Virus record (IMG/VR): IMGVR_UViG_3300037042_001224
Coordinates: 1 to 30,454 of that record
DNA: 30,454 nt
Strand: one strand, 5' to 3'
DNA from: a virus
Shown: positions 7,806-16,381 of the stretch, in pieces
How the letters are laid out: each line of letters begins with the position of its first letter
Numbering within the stretch: position 1 is the stretch's first letter
The notes under the pieces: model-generated
Databases searched by the model: none
Seen by the model: the letters and a program-made list of their open reading frames with translations, nothing else
Told to the model about the DNA's origin: nothing
Position numbers and translations under genes: made by a program

Positions 7806-8703
7806 TATCACCAACATTCCACCACCTAGAGTTCCGCTCATTGACGAGCGAAGCGGGTTAATGTCGCGTGAGTGGTATCGGTTCTTTTTGAACTTGTTCC
7901 GTCTGACTGGAGGCGGGACAAATGACCTTACGCTAAGTGACCTTCAGTTGGCGCCGCAGGCACAGGTTGATTTTGGAGATCTAAACGACTCATACGATCA
8001 GGCTCAGTTGTCGTATCTGCCTGAACAAATCAACTCGCTACAGAGCGAACTTAACTCGTTAAAGTTGGGCGAAGTCACATATTTGGACTCGTATGCTGAC
8101 TTCATGCAATCGGAGCTTGATGCACTAAAAGTGTCTCAATCAGCATACCCAAATGCTTGCATTGAGCAGATGCAGTCGGATCTGAACGGGTTGAAGATGG
8201 CCCCCAAGCCATTGGAGACCCATCCAATTCCGTATGGCGCATTCTTTGATACGACTACTCAAACCGGCTCAACGACTACCGCAACGACGATAACTTTCAA
8301 TAGCACTGATATCACCAGTGGTGTCTATGTCGGCGCACCCACATCGCGCATTTATGTGAACGAGGCTGGGGTGTACAACTTTCAGTTCAGTTTGCAATTG
8401 GAGAACACCACATCAACGCAAGGAGATGTGAATATCTGGTTCAGAGTCAACGGCACTGATGCCGCAGGCTCAAACGGACTGGTGTGGGTTCCAGGGAAGC
8501 ACGCTGGTGGCGATGGGCACATCATCATTGGGTGGAACTTTTTTGTTCCTCTTGCTGCTGGCAATTATGTTGAGCTTGTGTGGCTGCCATCGGCAACTAC
8601 GATCACAATCAAAAACTATGCTTCTGTTGTTGGCCCGCCTGCAATACCATCAACCTATTCCGCAATCCTGACTGCGTTTAAAGTCAATCTTACAACGGGT
8701 TAA
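7798..8703 (+). CDS. Probable tail needle with jelly-roll tip (gp26 position)
   Basis: 301 residues from the ATG at 7798, overlapping the upstream gene by eight bases. The N-terminus LDITNIPPPRVPLIDERSGLMSREWYRFFLNLF is a conserved virion-docking segment in many podoviruses. Residues about 75-135 hold three heptad-like coiled-coil stretches (EQINSLQSELNSLKLG, DFMQSELDALKVS, EQMQSDLNGLKM). From about 145 on is a C1q/TNF-like jelly roll (GVYVGAPTSRIYVNEAGVYNFQFSLQLE, WFRVNG, YVELVWLPS). The place after gp10 equals P22 gp26, and Sf6's needle also ends in a TNF-like knob, so a needle that plugs the tail and touches the host is a reasonable inference. A short fibre is the alternative. Confidence 0.72.
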   Translation: MLDITNIPPPRVPLIDERSGLMSREWYRFFLNLFRLTGGGTNDLTLSDLQLAPQAQVDFGDLNDSYDQAQLSYLPEQINSLQSELNSLKLGEVTYLDSYADFMQSELDALKVSQSAYPNACIEQMQSDLNGLKMAPKPLETHPIPYGAFFDTTTQTGSTTTATTITFNSTDITSGVYVGAPTSRIYVNEAGVYNFQFSLQLENTTSTQGDVNIWFRVNGTDAAGSNGLVWVPGKHAGGDGHIIIGWNFFVPLAAGNYVELVWLPSATTITIKNYASVVGPPAIPSTYSAILTAFKVNLTTG

Positions 8704-8705
8704 AA

Positions 8706-10115
8706 ATGGCCTCACTCACCCCAAGCCCAAAGATGCAATTCTTCACTGCCAGCGGAATCCCGCTGGTTGGGGGAAGGCTGTACACATACGCGGCAGGCAC
8801 AACCACCCCGCTTGCTACTTACACGGACTCCACCGGCACCTCGGCCAACACCAACCCTGTCATCCTTGACTCGCGCGGGGAAGCAAGCGTTTGGCTGGCA
8901 AACAGCTTGTATAAGTTTGAGCTCAGAGACAGCGTTGACGCTTTAATCTGGACTTCGGACAACATTGGGAATGCCAGCTCGTACACCGGGACTGGCGCAA
9001 TTGTTTTGTCAAATGGCGCGACAATCACATCAGCCACGATCGCATCGTCAACTCTAAATTCTCCGACGATCAATTCAGCGACGTTGACTTCGGCAACTTT
9101 AAACTCAGCAACATTGAACTCCCCCACGTTGGTTTCTACCAACCTTGGAACGCCGACTGCGGGTGTGCTTACAAATGCCACAGGTTTGCCTTTGTCGGCT
9201 GGAACGACAGGATCTTTGCCAACTGCAAGACTTGCAAATGCAGGTTCCGAGCTCGGGATGCGCAACCGCGTGATAAACGGGAACATGCAAGTTGCGCAAC
9301 GGGGAACAAGTTTTAGCGGGTCTCCGTTGAATGGATACACAGTTGATAGATGGCGTATTGACAGAACAGGCACTGGGTCTACAACCGTCACAAGGTCTGC
9401 TAACTTTAGCTACGGCGGCAACTATGTTGTTGACGTTTCTGGCTCATATGCTCCAGGAGAATTCCAAGACTTTAAGCATCGCATTGAGTTTCTTAACTGC
9501 GCTGACCTAGTTGGGAAAAGTGTAACGCTTAGCTTCTGGGCATCTGGCAGCACAACAGTCGGAAGCCTGACTCATACAGTGTTTTTGAATTATGCAAACA
9601 CGTCAAACAATTTTGCAGCAACAACAAACATTGGCTCAAATTCCATATCCATAACACCCACAGCCACGCTGTTTACATTTACCTTTACCAATCTTCCAGT
9701 AGGCGCGTCCAACGGACTTGAGATTGTTTTTAGATCTGCGCAAAGTGTGGCAACTGGGACCGCTACTTTGAGCATTAGCTCTGTTCAGCTTGAAGAAGGA
9801 TCTACCGCTACGCCTTTTGAATATGTTGACGTTACAACGCAACAATCTAGGTGCCAGCGGTATTTTACGACGTCATCTTTTTATCTTGCTAGGTATGTGA
9901 ATGGCGGACAGACTTTTGCGGGGGGGACAATTTTTAACAAGGTAACAAGCAGACTAACATCACCGGCCGTTACGCTTTCAGGCATTGTGTATTCTTTGTG
10001 TTCTGGGGCTTCTGTATCTAACATTACTTCGGATTCTTTTGTGGTAAACGCTACAACATCATCCAACGCGGAAGCAACTGTTAGCGCAACGTACACGGTA
10101 GATGCTGAACTTTAA
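8706..10115 (+). CDS. Tail fibre with virion-binding N-terminus and pentapeptide-like repeat
   Basis: 469 residues. Residues about 10-75 (MQFFTASGIPLVGGRLYTYAAGTTTPLATYTDS, VILDSRGEASVWL, YKFELRD) form a head/tail-binding module also found on other phage spikes. Residues 109-148 are eight five-residue repeats of the form S-[AP]-T-[LI]-x, likely a narrow beta-helix shaft. After a flexible Gly/Thr linker, RNRVINGNMQVAQRGTSF...YTVDRWR opens a carbohydrate-binding-like domain ending in VQLEEGSTATPFEYVD. QSRCQRYF and a final sheet domain close the protein. It starts two bases after the needle stop. Predicted role: host receptor binding. It is a second fibre beyond the genes at the left edge. Confidence 0.82.
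   Translation: MASLTPSPKMQFFTASGIPLVGGRLYTYAAGTTTPLATYTDSTGTSANTNPVILDSRGEASVWLANSLYKFELRDSVDALIWTSDNIGNASSYTGTGAIVLSNGATITSATIASSTLNSPTINSATLTSATLNSATLNSPTLVSTNLGTPTAGVLTNATGLPLSAGTTGSLPTARLANAGSELGMRNRVINGNMQVAQRGTSFSGSPLNGYTVDRWRIDRTGTGSTTVTRSANFSYGGNYVVDVSGSYAPGEFQDFKHRIEFLNCADLVGKSVTLSFWASGSTTVGSLTHTVFLNYANTSNNFAATTNIGSNSISITPTATLFTFTFTNLPVGASNGLEIVFRSAQSVATGTATLSISSVQLEEGSTATPFEYVDVTTQQSRCQRYFTTSSFYLARYVNGGQTFAGGTIFNKVTSRLTSPAVTLSGIVYSLCSGASVSNITSDSFVVNATTSSNAEATVSATYTVDAEL
9030..9149 (+). repeat. Coding repeat: eight five-codon units in fibre shaft
   Basis: Eight units of 15 bases encode S-[AP]-T-[LI]-x (SATIA, SSTLN, SPTIN, SATLT, SATLN, SATLN, SPTLV, STNLG). The copies differ at third codon positions, so the protein rather than the DNA repeat is conserved. 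Such runs form beta-helical shafts and can change length by recombination. Confidence 0.7.
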
Positions 10116-10144
10116 AACAATTCACTAGAGCAAAAGGCAGCACA

Positions 10145-10315
10145 ATGCTGAAATCAAAAACGATGTGGTTCTCCGCAGTCTTGGCGATGTTGTCGGTTGC
10201 TCAAGGCTTTCTGGTGCAGATTCCAATGTCGCCGGAGGCTCAGGGATTGGCTGGTGCGGTAATCGCTGCGATTGTGGCGTACCTGCGCACCCAGACTGTT
10301 TCACCTCTTCGCTAA
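10145..10315 (+). CDS. Small membrane protein, holin-like
   Basis: 56 residues, below the usual 60-residue cutoff, with AAGGCAGC just upstream and a full frame from ATG to TAA. The N-terminus is basic (MLKSK), followed by two likely membrane helices (MWFSAVLAMLSVAQGFLV and GLAGAVIAAIVAYL) joined by a short turn with Pro and Glu, and a short polar tail RTQTVSPLR. Small two-helix proteins of this type are common among phage late genes and some are holins. It lies far from the lysozyme, where two further membrane proteins are encoded, so a virion membrane or lysis-accessory role is equally possible. Confidence 0.75.
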   Translation: MLKSKTMWFSAVLAMLSVAQGFLVQIPMSPEAQGLAGAVIAAIVAYLRTQTVSPLR

Positions 10316-10330
10316 AAGAAGGAGCATAAA

Positions 10331-10666
10331 TTGACCGTTACCGTAAAAGTCCTGATCCCAGGCAAAATTGCTGAAGCTACGCAAACCACGCAGTACAACG
10401 CTACCAACGTCACAACCATCATTGATAAGTTTACTGCCACGAACTACAACACGGCGGCAGCGACAATCAGCGTAAACTTGGTCACAAGCGGCGATACTTC
10501 AGGAAATCAAAACTTGATTACCAAGACCAAGACGCTGCAACCGGCTGAGGTGTACACCTTCCCAGAGCTGGTTGGGCATGTGCTCAACCCCGGCGGGTTC
10601 ATCTCCACCGTTGCCGGAACTGCTGCAACGATCAACATTCGGGCTAGTGGACGGGAAGTTACATGA
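10331..10666 (+). CDS. Hypothetical virion-associated beta protein (TTG start)
   Basis: 111 residues starting at TTG (10331), supported by AAGGAG six bases before it; no ATG gives a comparable start. The protein is mostly beta-strand with many Thr/Asn and no Cys: VTVKVLIPGKIAEATQTTQYN, TIIDKFTATNYNTAAATISVNLVTSGD, LQPAEVYTFPELVGHVLNPGGFISTVAG, INIRASGREVT. I recall closely similar small proteins in many podoviruses beside ejection-protein genes, none with a known role. The fold resembles a small immunoglobulin-like or decoration domain. Its stop overlaps the next start (ATGA). Confidence 0.7.
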   Translation: MTVTVKVLIPGKIAEATQTTQYNATNVTTIIDKFTATNYNTAAATISVNLVTSGDTSGNQNLITKTKTLQPAEVYTFPELVGHVLNPGGFISTVAGTAATINIRASGREVT

Positions 10667-11004
10667 TCGAACACCATTTTAGTTCTGGCGTATACGCTAA
10701 AGAGACTCGCATGCCTGCTGGGAGTTGGCTGGTTCAGCACGCGCACCTGCACGACCATTTATCCATTTTGGCGAGCGGGTCTGTGGAACTGATGGTAGAC
10801 GATAAAACTTCTGTACTACATGCCCCTGCCTGCCTGACAATTGAGGCAGGCAAGCATCATGGCGTGAGGTCGTTGACGGACGTGGTTTGGTATTGCATCC
10901 ATGCCACCGACTGCACTGATGAGGATGAAGTTGACAATGTGCTTATTGCGGCAGTAAATGAAGCCGTTGCGCTTGAACTGGCGCAGAAACTAAAAGGGGA
11001 TTGA
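10663..11004 (+). CDS. Cupin-domain protein
   Basis: 113 residues, start overlapping the previous stop (ATGA). The central part is a small cupin barrel. Motif 1 is Q-H-A-H-L-H-D-H (H26, H28, H32), followed by LSILASGSVELMVDD. Motif 2 is PACLTIEAGKHHGV with His at 65/66. The usual motif-1 Glu is replaced by His, so metal binding by three or four His is likely but altered. The C-terminal 35 residues are an acidic helix. Cupins bind metals and small molecules or sugars. In this phage gene block the protein could be a virion part or modify a surface sugar; neither is shown. Confidence 0.8.
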   Translation: MIEHHFSSGVYAKETRMPAGSWLVQHAHLHDHLSILASGSVELMVDDKTSVLHAPACLTIEAGKHHGVRSLTDVVWYCIHATDCTDEDEVDNVLIAAVNEAVALELAQKLKGD

Positions 11005-11005
11005 T

Positions 11006-11998
11006 ATGCCTGCATGGATCATAGGGGGCGGCTCAGTTGTAAGTGCATTGATTGGCGCTGATGCTTCAAGCGATGCCGCAGCAGCTCAAGCAGCGTCAGC
11101 GGATCGTGCTGCGCAGCTCCAGAAGGAAATGTTTGAGAAGCAAATCTCCTTGCAGGAGCCATTCCGCCAGGCGGGTCTGACCGCCCAGCAGCGGTACATG
11201 AACATGCTTGGCCTGCAAGGTCAGGCGCCAACGGCTCGTTCTGAGGCTGAGATTCGTAATGCTTTGGCTTCTCAATACATGCGAGGAGACGCAGGCGGCA
11301 GATATGAGAATGTAATCGGGCAAGGCGATCAGGGGGATTCAGTAAGATGGATTCCAGGAAGCGGCACCCTAGACGAAGCCGGCCTAAGCGCAGCCATCCA
11401 AGCGGAAATTGCTAAAGATCAAGCGGCGCAGCAAGCCTATCAAGCCGAAAGGCAAGCGCCCGGGTTTGGAAAATACGCCCGTGACTTTGGCATGGAGGAT
11501 TTCCAGCAAGACCCGGGTTATGCCTTCCGTATGAGCGAAGGCTTGAAGGCGCTGGATAGGCAAGCAGCAGCCCGAGGGGGGCTTATCTCTGGTGCGGCTC
11601 TGAAGGGTGCCCAGCGATTCGGCCAAAATGAGGCTTCTCAAGAATACATGAATGCCTTTAATCGCTACCAGACCAATAGATCCAATCAGCTTCAGCCGAT
11701 GGAATCATTGATGAGGACAAGTCAAACCTCAGCCAATACGCTTGGCACTGCGGCTGGGAACTATGCACAAGGCGCTGGTGAGGCTTACATGGGCGCAGGC
11801 AATGCCCGTGCTTCTGGGTACATTGGCGGCGCCAATGCGTTGACTGGTGCCCTGAATCAAGGGTTGAACATGTATGGGGATCAGCAGTACTTGAATAGGA
11901 TGAGGCCACAAGGGGGTGGGGTAGGCGCTCAAGTCGGCAGTTCCGTGTCCTACCTTCCTGATGATCGCGACATTGGGATCGGCGGGTCGTGGACATAA
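11006..11998 (+). CDS. Internal virion / DNA ejection protein (gp7-like position)
   Basis: 330 residues preceded by AAAAGGGGA. The N-terminus has a short hydrophobic stretch (AWIIGGGSVVSALIGA), then an Ala/Gln helix AAAAQAASADRAAQLQKEMFEKQ. The middle has DPGYAFRMSEGLKALDRQAAARGGLISGAALKGAQRFGQ, a block typical of phage DNA-transfer proteins. The C-terminal half is Gly/Ala/Asn-rich and low in complexity (TLGTAAGNYAQGAGEAYMGAGNARASG). By order after the needle and fibre genes it corresponds to P22 gp7, one of three proteins ejected with the DNA to make a channel through the cell envelope. Identity is by position and composition. Confidence 0.78.
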   Translation: MPAWIIGGGSVVSALIGADASSDAAAAQAASADRAAQLQKEMFEKQISLQEPFRQAGLTAQQRYMNMLGLQGQAPTARSEAEIRNALASQYMRGDAGGRYENVIGQGDQGDSVRWIPGSGTLDEAGLSAAIQAEIAKDQAAQQAYQAERQAPGFGKYARDFGMEDFQQDPGYAFRMSEGLKALDRQAAARGGLISGAALKGAQRFGQNEASQEYMNAFNRYQTNRSNQLQPMESLMRTSQTSANTLGTAAGNYAQGAGEAYMGAGNARASGYIGGANALTGALNQGLNMYGDQQYLNRMRPQGGGVGAQVGSSVSYLPDDRDIGIGGSWT

Positions 11999-12015
11999 TT
12001 ATATAAAGGTTAATC

Positions 12016-13410
12016 ATGCCAATTGATCCAAGAATCGCAATGGGCTTCCAGCCCACCGTACAGCTTGAGTCCCCTCTGAACCGGCTTGCTAAGTTTCAGC
12101 AGATCGAGAGCGGGCAGCGAGCCAATGAACTTGCCAATATGCAAATGCAGGAGTATCAGCGCGGCTTGCGGGAGCAGGAAGGGCTGAGGAACTATCTTGC
12201 TGGCAGCCCTGATCTTGCATCTCCAAAAGGTCAGTCTGAACTCATGCGGTATGGTCAAGCAGGCGCTGGGTTTGCTAAGACAATAGCCGAAAGAGCCAGC
12301 GAACAAGCCAAGTTGCTGGAAACCAAAGCAAAAACTGAATCCTCTCAATTTGACTTGAGTAGAAAACGACTTGCCGCTGGATATCAAGCAGTCTCATCCG
12401 CTAAGAGTGGCGCTGATGTAATTGCCGCACTGGATGATGGCGTAAGGCAAGGTTACTTCTCGCAACAACAAGCAGATGCGCAGAAGGCTGAACTTGCTGG
12501 CCTGCAAACAATGCCTGAGTTCCAACAATGGCAGCAAAAAAAGCTCCAAGGATTAATGTCGGCTGAGAAGCAGTTAGAAATGTCAATGCCTAAGCCGCGC
12601 GAAGTGAAGCGCGCGGACGGGAGCATTATTTTCTTGGATGAAAATCCAAACAGCCAAACATTTAAGCAAGAGGTTTTGCCGTCTCAGGCCCCGGGCATGA
12701 CCCCTGCTCAAATTGAGCAAAACAAAATCGCACAAGGCCAACTTGCGGTATCTCAAGGTCAATTGCGTGTTTCTCAACAAAGAGCAATCAGAGAGGAAGA
12801 CCCAGCATTCCAGCAACTAATGTCTAATGCTAGGGCAACTGGAGAGGCAATAGCCAAAGGCGACATTGGAGCAGTGCAGGCGTTGCCAAAAATAATCACT
12901 CGGGCTGAAGAAGGCCTGCGATTGATTGACGAAATGATTGGCAAACGCGATTCAAAAACCAGAAAGCTACTTTCAGGCGAGAAAGCACACCCTGGTTTTC
13001 AAAACGCTGTTGGTGCAACTTGGCTGCCCGGTGCCAGACTTGTTCATGGCACTGACGCAGCAAGTTTTATGGCGCGTTTTGACCAGATCCAAGGCGCTTC
13101 ATTTCTTGAGGCATTTGAGTCTCTTAAAGGTGGTGGCGCTATTACTGAGAAAGAAGGCACAAAAGCCACCAGCGCAATCAATCGCATGTCCATAGCAACA
13201 AACGAAAAAGAATTTATTCAAGCGGCTATGGATTTGCAATCAGTAATTCGCAACGGCGTTGAAAAAGCAAGGTCTAAGGCGGATCGTACTGGCGTTGGAC
13301 AAATCCCATTGCCGTCTGCTGGAGGCGCTAGGCCAATATCCCAAGGCCCAGCAAGCCCGTTGCCACCTAGCTCGTCCGGCAACGTAATTGATTTTGGGAG
13401 CCTCAAATAA
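12016..13410 (+). CDS. Internal virion / DNA ejection protein (gp20-like position)
   Basis: 464 residues with AAAGGT upstream. Mostly helical and Gln/Ala/Glu-rich: a coiled-coil first half (RANELANMQMQEYQRGLREQE, ASEQAKLLETKAKTE), a central Q-rich linker (AQIEQNKIAQGQLAVSQGQLRVSQQ), and a conserved C-terminal block FDQIQGASFLEAFESLKGGGAITEKEGTKATSAINRMS followed by a Pro/Ser-rich tail. This block recurs in phage internal proteins I have seen. The length is near P22 gp20 (471) and the gene occupies the same position. Expected to be packed inside the head and ejected. Stop and next start overlap (TAATG). Confidence 0.78.
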   Translation: MPIDPRIAMGFQPTVQLESPLNRLAKFQQIESGQRANELANMQMQEYQRGLREQEGLRNYLAGSPDLASPKGQSELMRYGQAGAGFAKTIAERASEQAKLLETKAKTESSQFDLSRKRLAAGYQAVSSAKSGADVIAALDDGVRQGYFSQQQADAQKAELAGLQTMPEFQQWQQKKLQGLMSAEKQLEMSMPKPREVKRADGSIIFLDENPNSQTFKQEVLPSQAPGMTPAQIEQNKIAQGQLAVSQGQLRVSQQRAIREEDPAFQQLMSNARATGEAIAKGDIGAVQALPKIITRAEEGLRLIDEMIGKRDSKTRKLLSGEKAHPGFQNAVGATWLPGARLVHGTDAASFMARFDQIQGASFLEAFESLKGGGAITEKEGTKATSAINRMSIATNEKEFIQAAMDLQSVIRNGVEKARSKADRTGVGQIPLPSAGGARPISQGPASPLPPSSSGNVIDFGSLK

Positions 13411-15629
13411 TGGATGTTCGTCTGCCAGATGGAACAGTTATCAGGGGCGTGCCCGATGGCATGAGCAAGGCTGATCTTACGGCCAAGTTGCAGGCTAACG
13501 GGTACGATGTAAGCAAACTTGCGCCAACGACTGAGCCGCAAGAAGTTGCGCCTAGTGAAGGAATGCCTTCACAAAAACGTTTTGATTACGCAAGTTCTAC
13601 TCTTGAAGAAAGACGCGCCGCAAGAAAAGCTGGAATACAAGCATCTAAAGATTTCAGAGCTGGTATGGTAACTGCTGTCCCGGAAATTGGAACTAACATA
13701 CTAGGCATAATTCCTGGCGGAGAACGGGCTCAACAATCAATTTCCAACTTGATTGCGGGAGTGCCAAGCGATGTGCCATTTGAACCAAATGCTGGAAGGC
13801 AGGCAATACGCTCTCTTGCGCAAGACGTAACCGGCGGAGATCCCAACTCTCCAATGGCTTCATTTGCCAGAACAGGCACACAAATTGGCTTGACTCTTGG
13901 CGCTCCCGGTGCGGCGGCTAGAACGTTGCAACTTGGGGCAAAAGCTGTTCCGGCAGCATCAAAGTTCCTGACCCCAGTGGCAACGGCGGTTGAATCCGGT
14001 GGGTTTGGCGCCAATGTAGCTGGCAATAGACTTGCAGACTTGGCACTTCGCGGTTTAGGCGGAGGAATTTCTGGTGCTGCGAGCATGGCTCCGATTGATT
14101 CAGAAAGCATCGGGCTTGGCGCTGGGTTTGGCGCTGCGTTACCAACAATTGTTAGACCCATTGCAGGTGCTTACAAAGCAGTTGCCCCTTGGGTCAAAGA
14201 CTTGTTTGATTCTCAACTAAAGGCAGCAAACATTGCTCGGCAGGCAGCGGGTCCAGAACTGGCGGCAATTCAACAAGCTGCACGTGTTGCGCCATCAACT
14301 GAAACAGCAGCCCAAGCCGTTGCCGGAGTTGATCGGGCGCAGATCCAGTCGTTGGGTGCCGCAGTTGAAAAAAGAGATGCATCCAATGCTTTGCGTAGAA
14401 ATCTAGAGCAACAAACTGCTGTTGAGGAAAACGCACTTACTCGCATGGCAGGCGGCCCAACTCAGACAGCCGCTATGCAAGAGGCCGAACGGATGAAGGC
14501 GGCTCTCAATGCGCAAACTGGCCCAATGCGTGAACAGGCTATTGGCGGAGCAAACAAGACAACCGCTACAGTTCAAAAAGCAGAAGAGATATCTAAGAGA
14601 GGCCGTGAGTTCGGCGTTCCTCCTGGAGAATCTAACGCCTATTTGTACCCGCCTGGGTCTACAGAGCGTGAGGTTGCTTTGGCGACTGCAAAGAGTGCGG
14701 AAGATCGTATTGCCTCCATCAAGGCTGCTGGTCTTGAGCCTTTGAACGTCAACGGTATGGTGTCCAGCATTGAAAAGAAATTGAGCACTCCAGACATTGG
14801 CATTCCTGATTTGAATGCAAAAGCATTGAACAATGTTGCTTCCAAGCTCAGGGAATGGTCTGACAAGAACGGAGTTATTACTGGTGAGGCTCTGTACGCC
14901 ATTAGGAAGAGTGCGATCAATGACGTGATTGATGCACTGATGCCGAATGCATCACAAAGCGCAAAGAATGCCCGCGCTGCCAGCGTCATGACTGAAGTCA
15001 AGCCAATGATTGACAACGCAATTGAAAAGGCAGGCGGCAAAGGATGGAAAGATTACTTGCAGACCTACGAAATGGGTATGCGAGGAATTGACCAGACCAA
15101 GATGGCTGCGCAGTTGATGGATCTCTATAGGACAAACAAGCCTGGGTTTGCGAAGCTTGTTGGAGGGAACGATACTGCCGCTGTAGAGGCAATCTTTGGC
15201 CCCGGAAGCTACGACATTGTTAAGGAAATGGGGTCAAAGATTGAGAATCTTCGCCCTATTGCTGCAAACATTGAGCGTACAGAACGGATGGGCACATTGG
15301 CTCAGGCGGGTGAGACCGATCTGCAAGCAATAATTAAGGCCAACACCTCAGGCTTTCGGATTCCATCTTTTGTTCCAAAGTCTACGGTCCCCAACGCTGT
15401 TTTGGCGGAGATGCAGAGCAGATTGAGCACCAAGGTGCTGGACCAATTGGAACGAGGCTTCCAATCTGGCGCAAGCCTGAACGAACTTCTTTCCAAGGTT
15501 CCAACTCAACACCGTGACTTTGTTGCTCGCGCTATCATGCGCTCAATGGAATCAATGGGTGGTGCAAGGAATCTGCCTGCAAACATGCTGGCACCATCCA
15601 ACCAGAACGCACTAAGTCAAAACCAGTAA
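13410..15629 (+). CDS. Large internal virion / DNA ejection protein (gp16-like position)
   Basis: 739 residues, start overlapping the upstream stop. Residues 1-35 (VRLPDGTVIRGVPDGMSKADLTAKLQANGYD) are a small module often found at the N-terminus of phage ejection and tape-like proteins. Residues about 75-260 are Gly/Ala-rich with several hydrophobic stretches (GTQIGLTLGAPGAAARTLQLG, GLGAGFGAALPTIVRPIAGAYKAV) that could enter a membrane. The rest is a long helical Ala/Glu/Lys region. The third ejection gene in a row, it matches P22 gp16 by position and is larger (609 in P22). No lytic transglycosylase motif is evident, so peptidoglycan opening may rest on other proteins. Confidence 0.78.
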   Translation: MDVRLPDGTVIRGVPDGMSKADLTAKLQANGYDVSKLAPTTEPQEVAPSEGMPSQKRFDYASSTLEERRAARKAGIQASKDFRAGMVTAVPEIGTNILGIIPGGERAQQSISNLIAGVPSDVPFEPNAGRQAIRSLAQDVTGGDPNSPMASFARTGTQIGLTLGAPGAAARTLQLGAKAVPAASKFLTPVATAVESGGFGANVAGNRLADLALRGLGGGISGAASMAPIDSESIGLGAGFGAALPTIVRPIAGAYKAVAPWVKDLFDSQLKAANIARQAAGPELAAIQQAARVAPSTETAAQAVAGVDRAQIQSLGAAVEKRDASNALRRNLEQQTAVEENALTRMAGGPTQTAAMQEAERMKAALNAQTGPMREQAIGGANKTTATVQKAEEISKRGREFGVPPGESNAYLYPPGSTEREVALATAKSAEDRIASIKAAGLEPLNVNGMVSSIEKKLSTPDIGIPDLNAKALNNVASKLREWSDKNGVITGEALYAIRKSAINDVIDALMPNASQSAKNARAASVMTEVKPMIDNAIEKAGGKGWKDYLQTYEMGMRGIDQTKMAAQLMDLYRTNKPGFAKLVGGNDTAAVEAIFGPGSYDIVKEMGSKIENLRPIAANIERTERMGTLAQAGETDLQAIIKANTSGFRIPSFVPKSTVPNAVLAEMQSRLSTKVLDQLERGFQSGASLNELLSKVPTQHRDFVARAIMRSMESMGGARNLPANMLAPSNQNALSQNQ

Positions 15630-15641
15630 CAGGACCCAACC

Positions 15642-15866
15642 ATGGAATCTCAATTCATCTTCAACATTGCCGTCAGCGTTGCCGGCTTCTTCGGTGGTTG
15701 GATCTTAAGCCACATCTACCGGGCCATTGAACGTTTAGACACTGACATCAGAAACATGCCAGCCCGGTATGTGCGACGGGATGACTACAGAGATGATATG
15801 GGTGAAATAAAGGCGCTGCTGGGCAAGATCAGCGACAAATTGGATCACAAGGTAGATAAACCATAA
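15642..15866 (+). CDS. Small single-pass membrane protein of lysis cassette
   Basis: 74 residues with CAGGAC upstream. One N-terminal membrane helix (FIFNIAVSVAGFFGGWILSHIY) is followed by a charged coiled coil (RAIERLDTDIRNMP, RRDDYRDDMGEIKALLGKISDKLDHKVD). Similar proteins regularly sit immediately before a holin and endolysin in phages; a holin, an antiholin or a pore regulator are all possible. The stop overlaps the next ATG (TAATG), so the two membrane proteins are made together. Confidence 0.72.
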   Translation: MESQFIFNIAVSVAGFFGGWILSHIYRAIERLDTDIRNMPARYVRRDDYRDDMGEIKALLGKISDKLDHKVDKP

Positions 15867-16381
15867 TGCTTACGCTCATCAGCACCATTTGCTCATTCTT
15901 GGCTGGCGGCTTGCCAAAGTTCTTGGACTTCCTCCAAGATCGAAACGACAAGCGGCAGGAACTTGAGTTGACTAGGATGCAGATTGAGCGTGAGTTGCAA
16001 TTGCGCAAACTGGGTTTTGACGCCCAGGCCAAGTTGGAGGAAATACGAAGTGTGCAACTTGAAATGGAAGCAGCCAATCAGCAGATTCAGGCCCGCATCG
16101 GTGCCCAAGTTGAGGAAACCAAATCCATCTACGCACACGATGTGGCCTTGCAAGACGGAACCAGCGCATGGGTCAGGAATCTACGCGCTAGTGTCAGGCC
16201 CGCGATAACTTACGGCTTCTTTCTGCTCTTGGTCTTGATTGACATTGGACTATTCGTGCATGGCGTGAGGGTTGGCGCCTCGTTTGACGCTCTGGCCGTG
16301 CAGCTCTGGGACGAAGGCACTCAGGCGCTGTTTGCCTCGATCATAGCCTTCCATTTCGGTGGTAGAGCCTTCGGGAAATGA
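15866..16381 (+). CDS. Holin-like protein, resembles GTA-holin three-helix family
   Basis: 171 residues. An N-terminal hydrophobic helix (LISTICSFLAGGLPKFLDFL) is followed by a long charged coiled coil rich in Glu, Gln and Arg (about 28-95). Then come two membrane helices around RPAITYGFFLLLVLIDIGLFV and ALFASIIAFHFGGRAF. The RP-TY motif and the FHFGGRAFGK end resemble the three-transmembrane holin family known from gene transfer agents. It lies directly upstream of the lysozyme with an ATGA overlap. Predicted role: permeabilises the inner membrane to release the endolysin. The long coiled coil is larger than usual. Confidence 0.8.
   Translation: MLTLISTICSFLAGGLPKFLDFLQDRNDKRQELELTRMQIERELQLRKLGFDAQAKLEEIRSVQLEMEAANQQIQARIGAQVEETKSIYAHDVALQDGTSAWVRNLRASVRPAITYGFFLLLVLIDIGLFVHGVRVGASFDALAVQLWDEGTQALFASIIAFHFGGRAFGK

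Noticed and set aside
8819-9391. 190-residue minus-strand frame opposite the second fibre gene
   Set aside because: Val/Ala-rich antisense shadow of a Thr/Ser-rich repeat region, without start signals.
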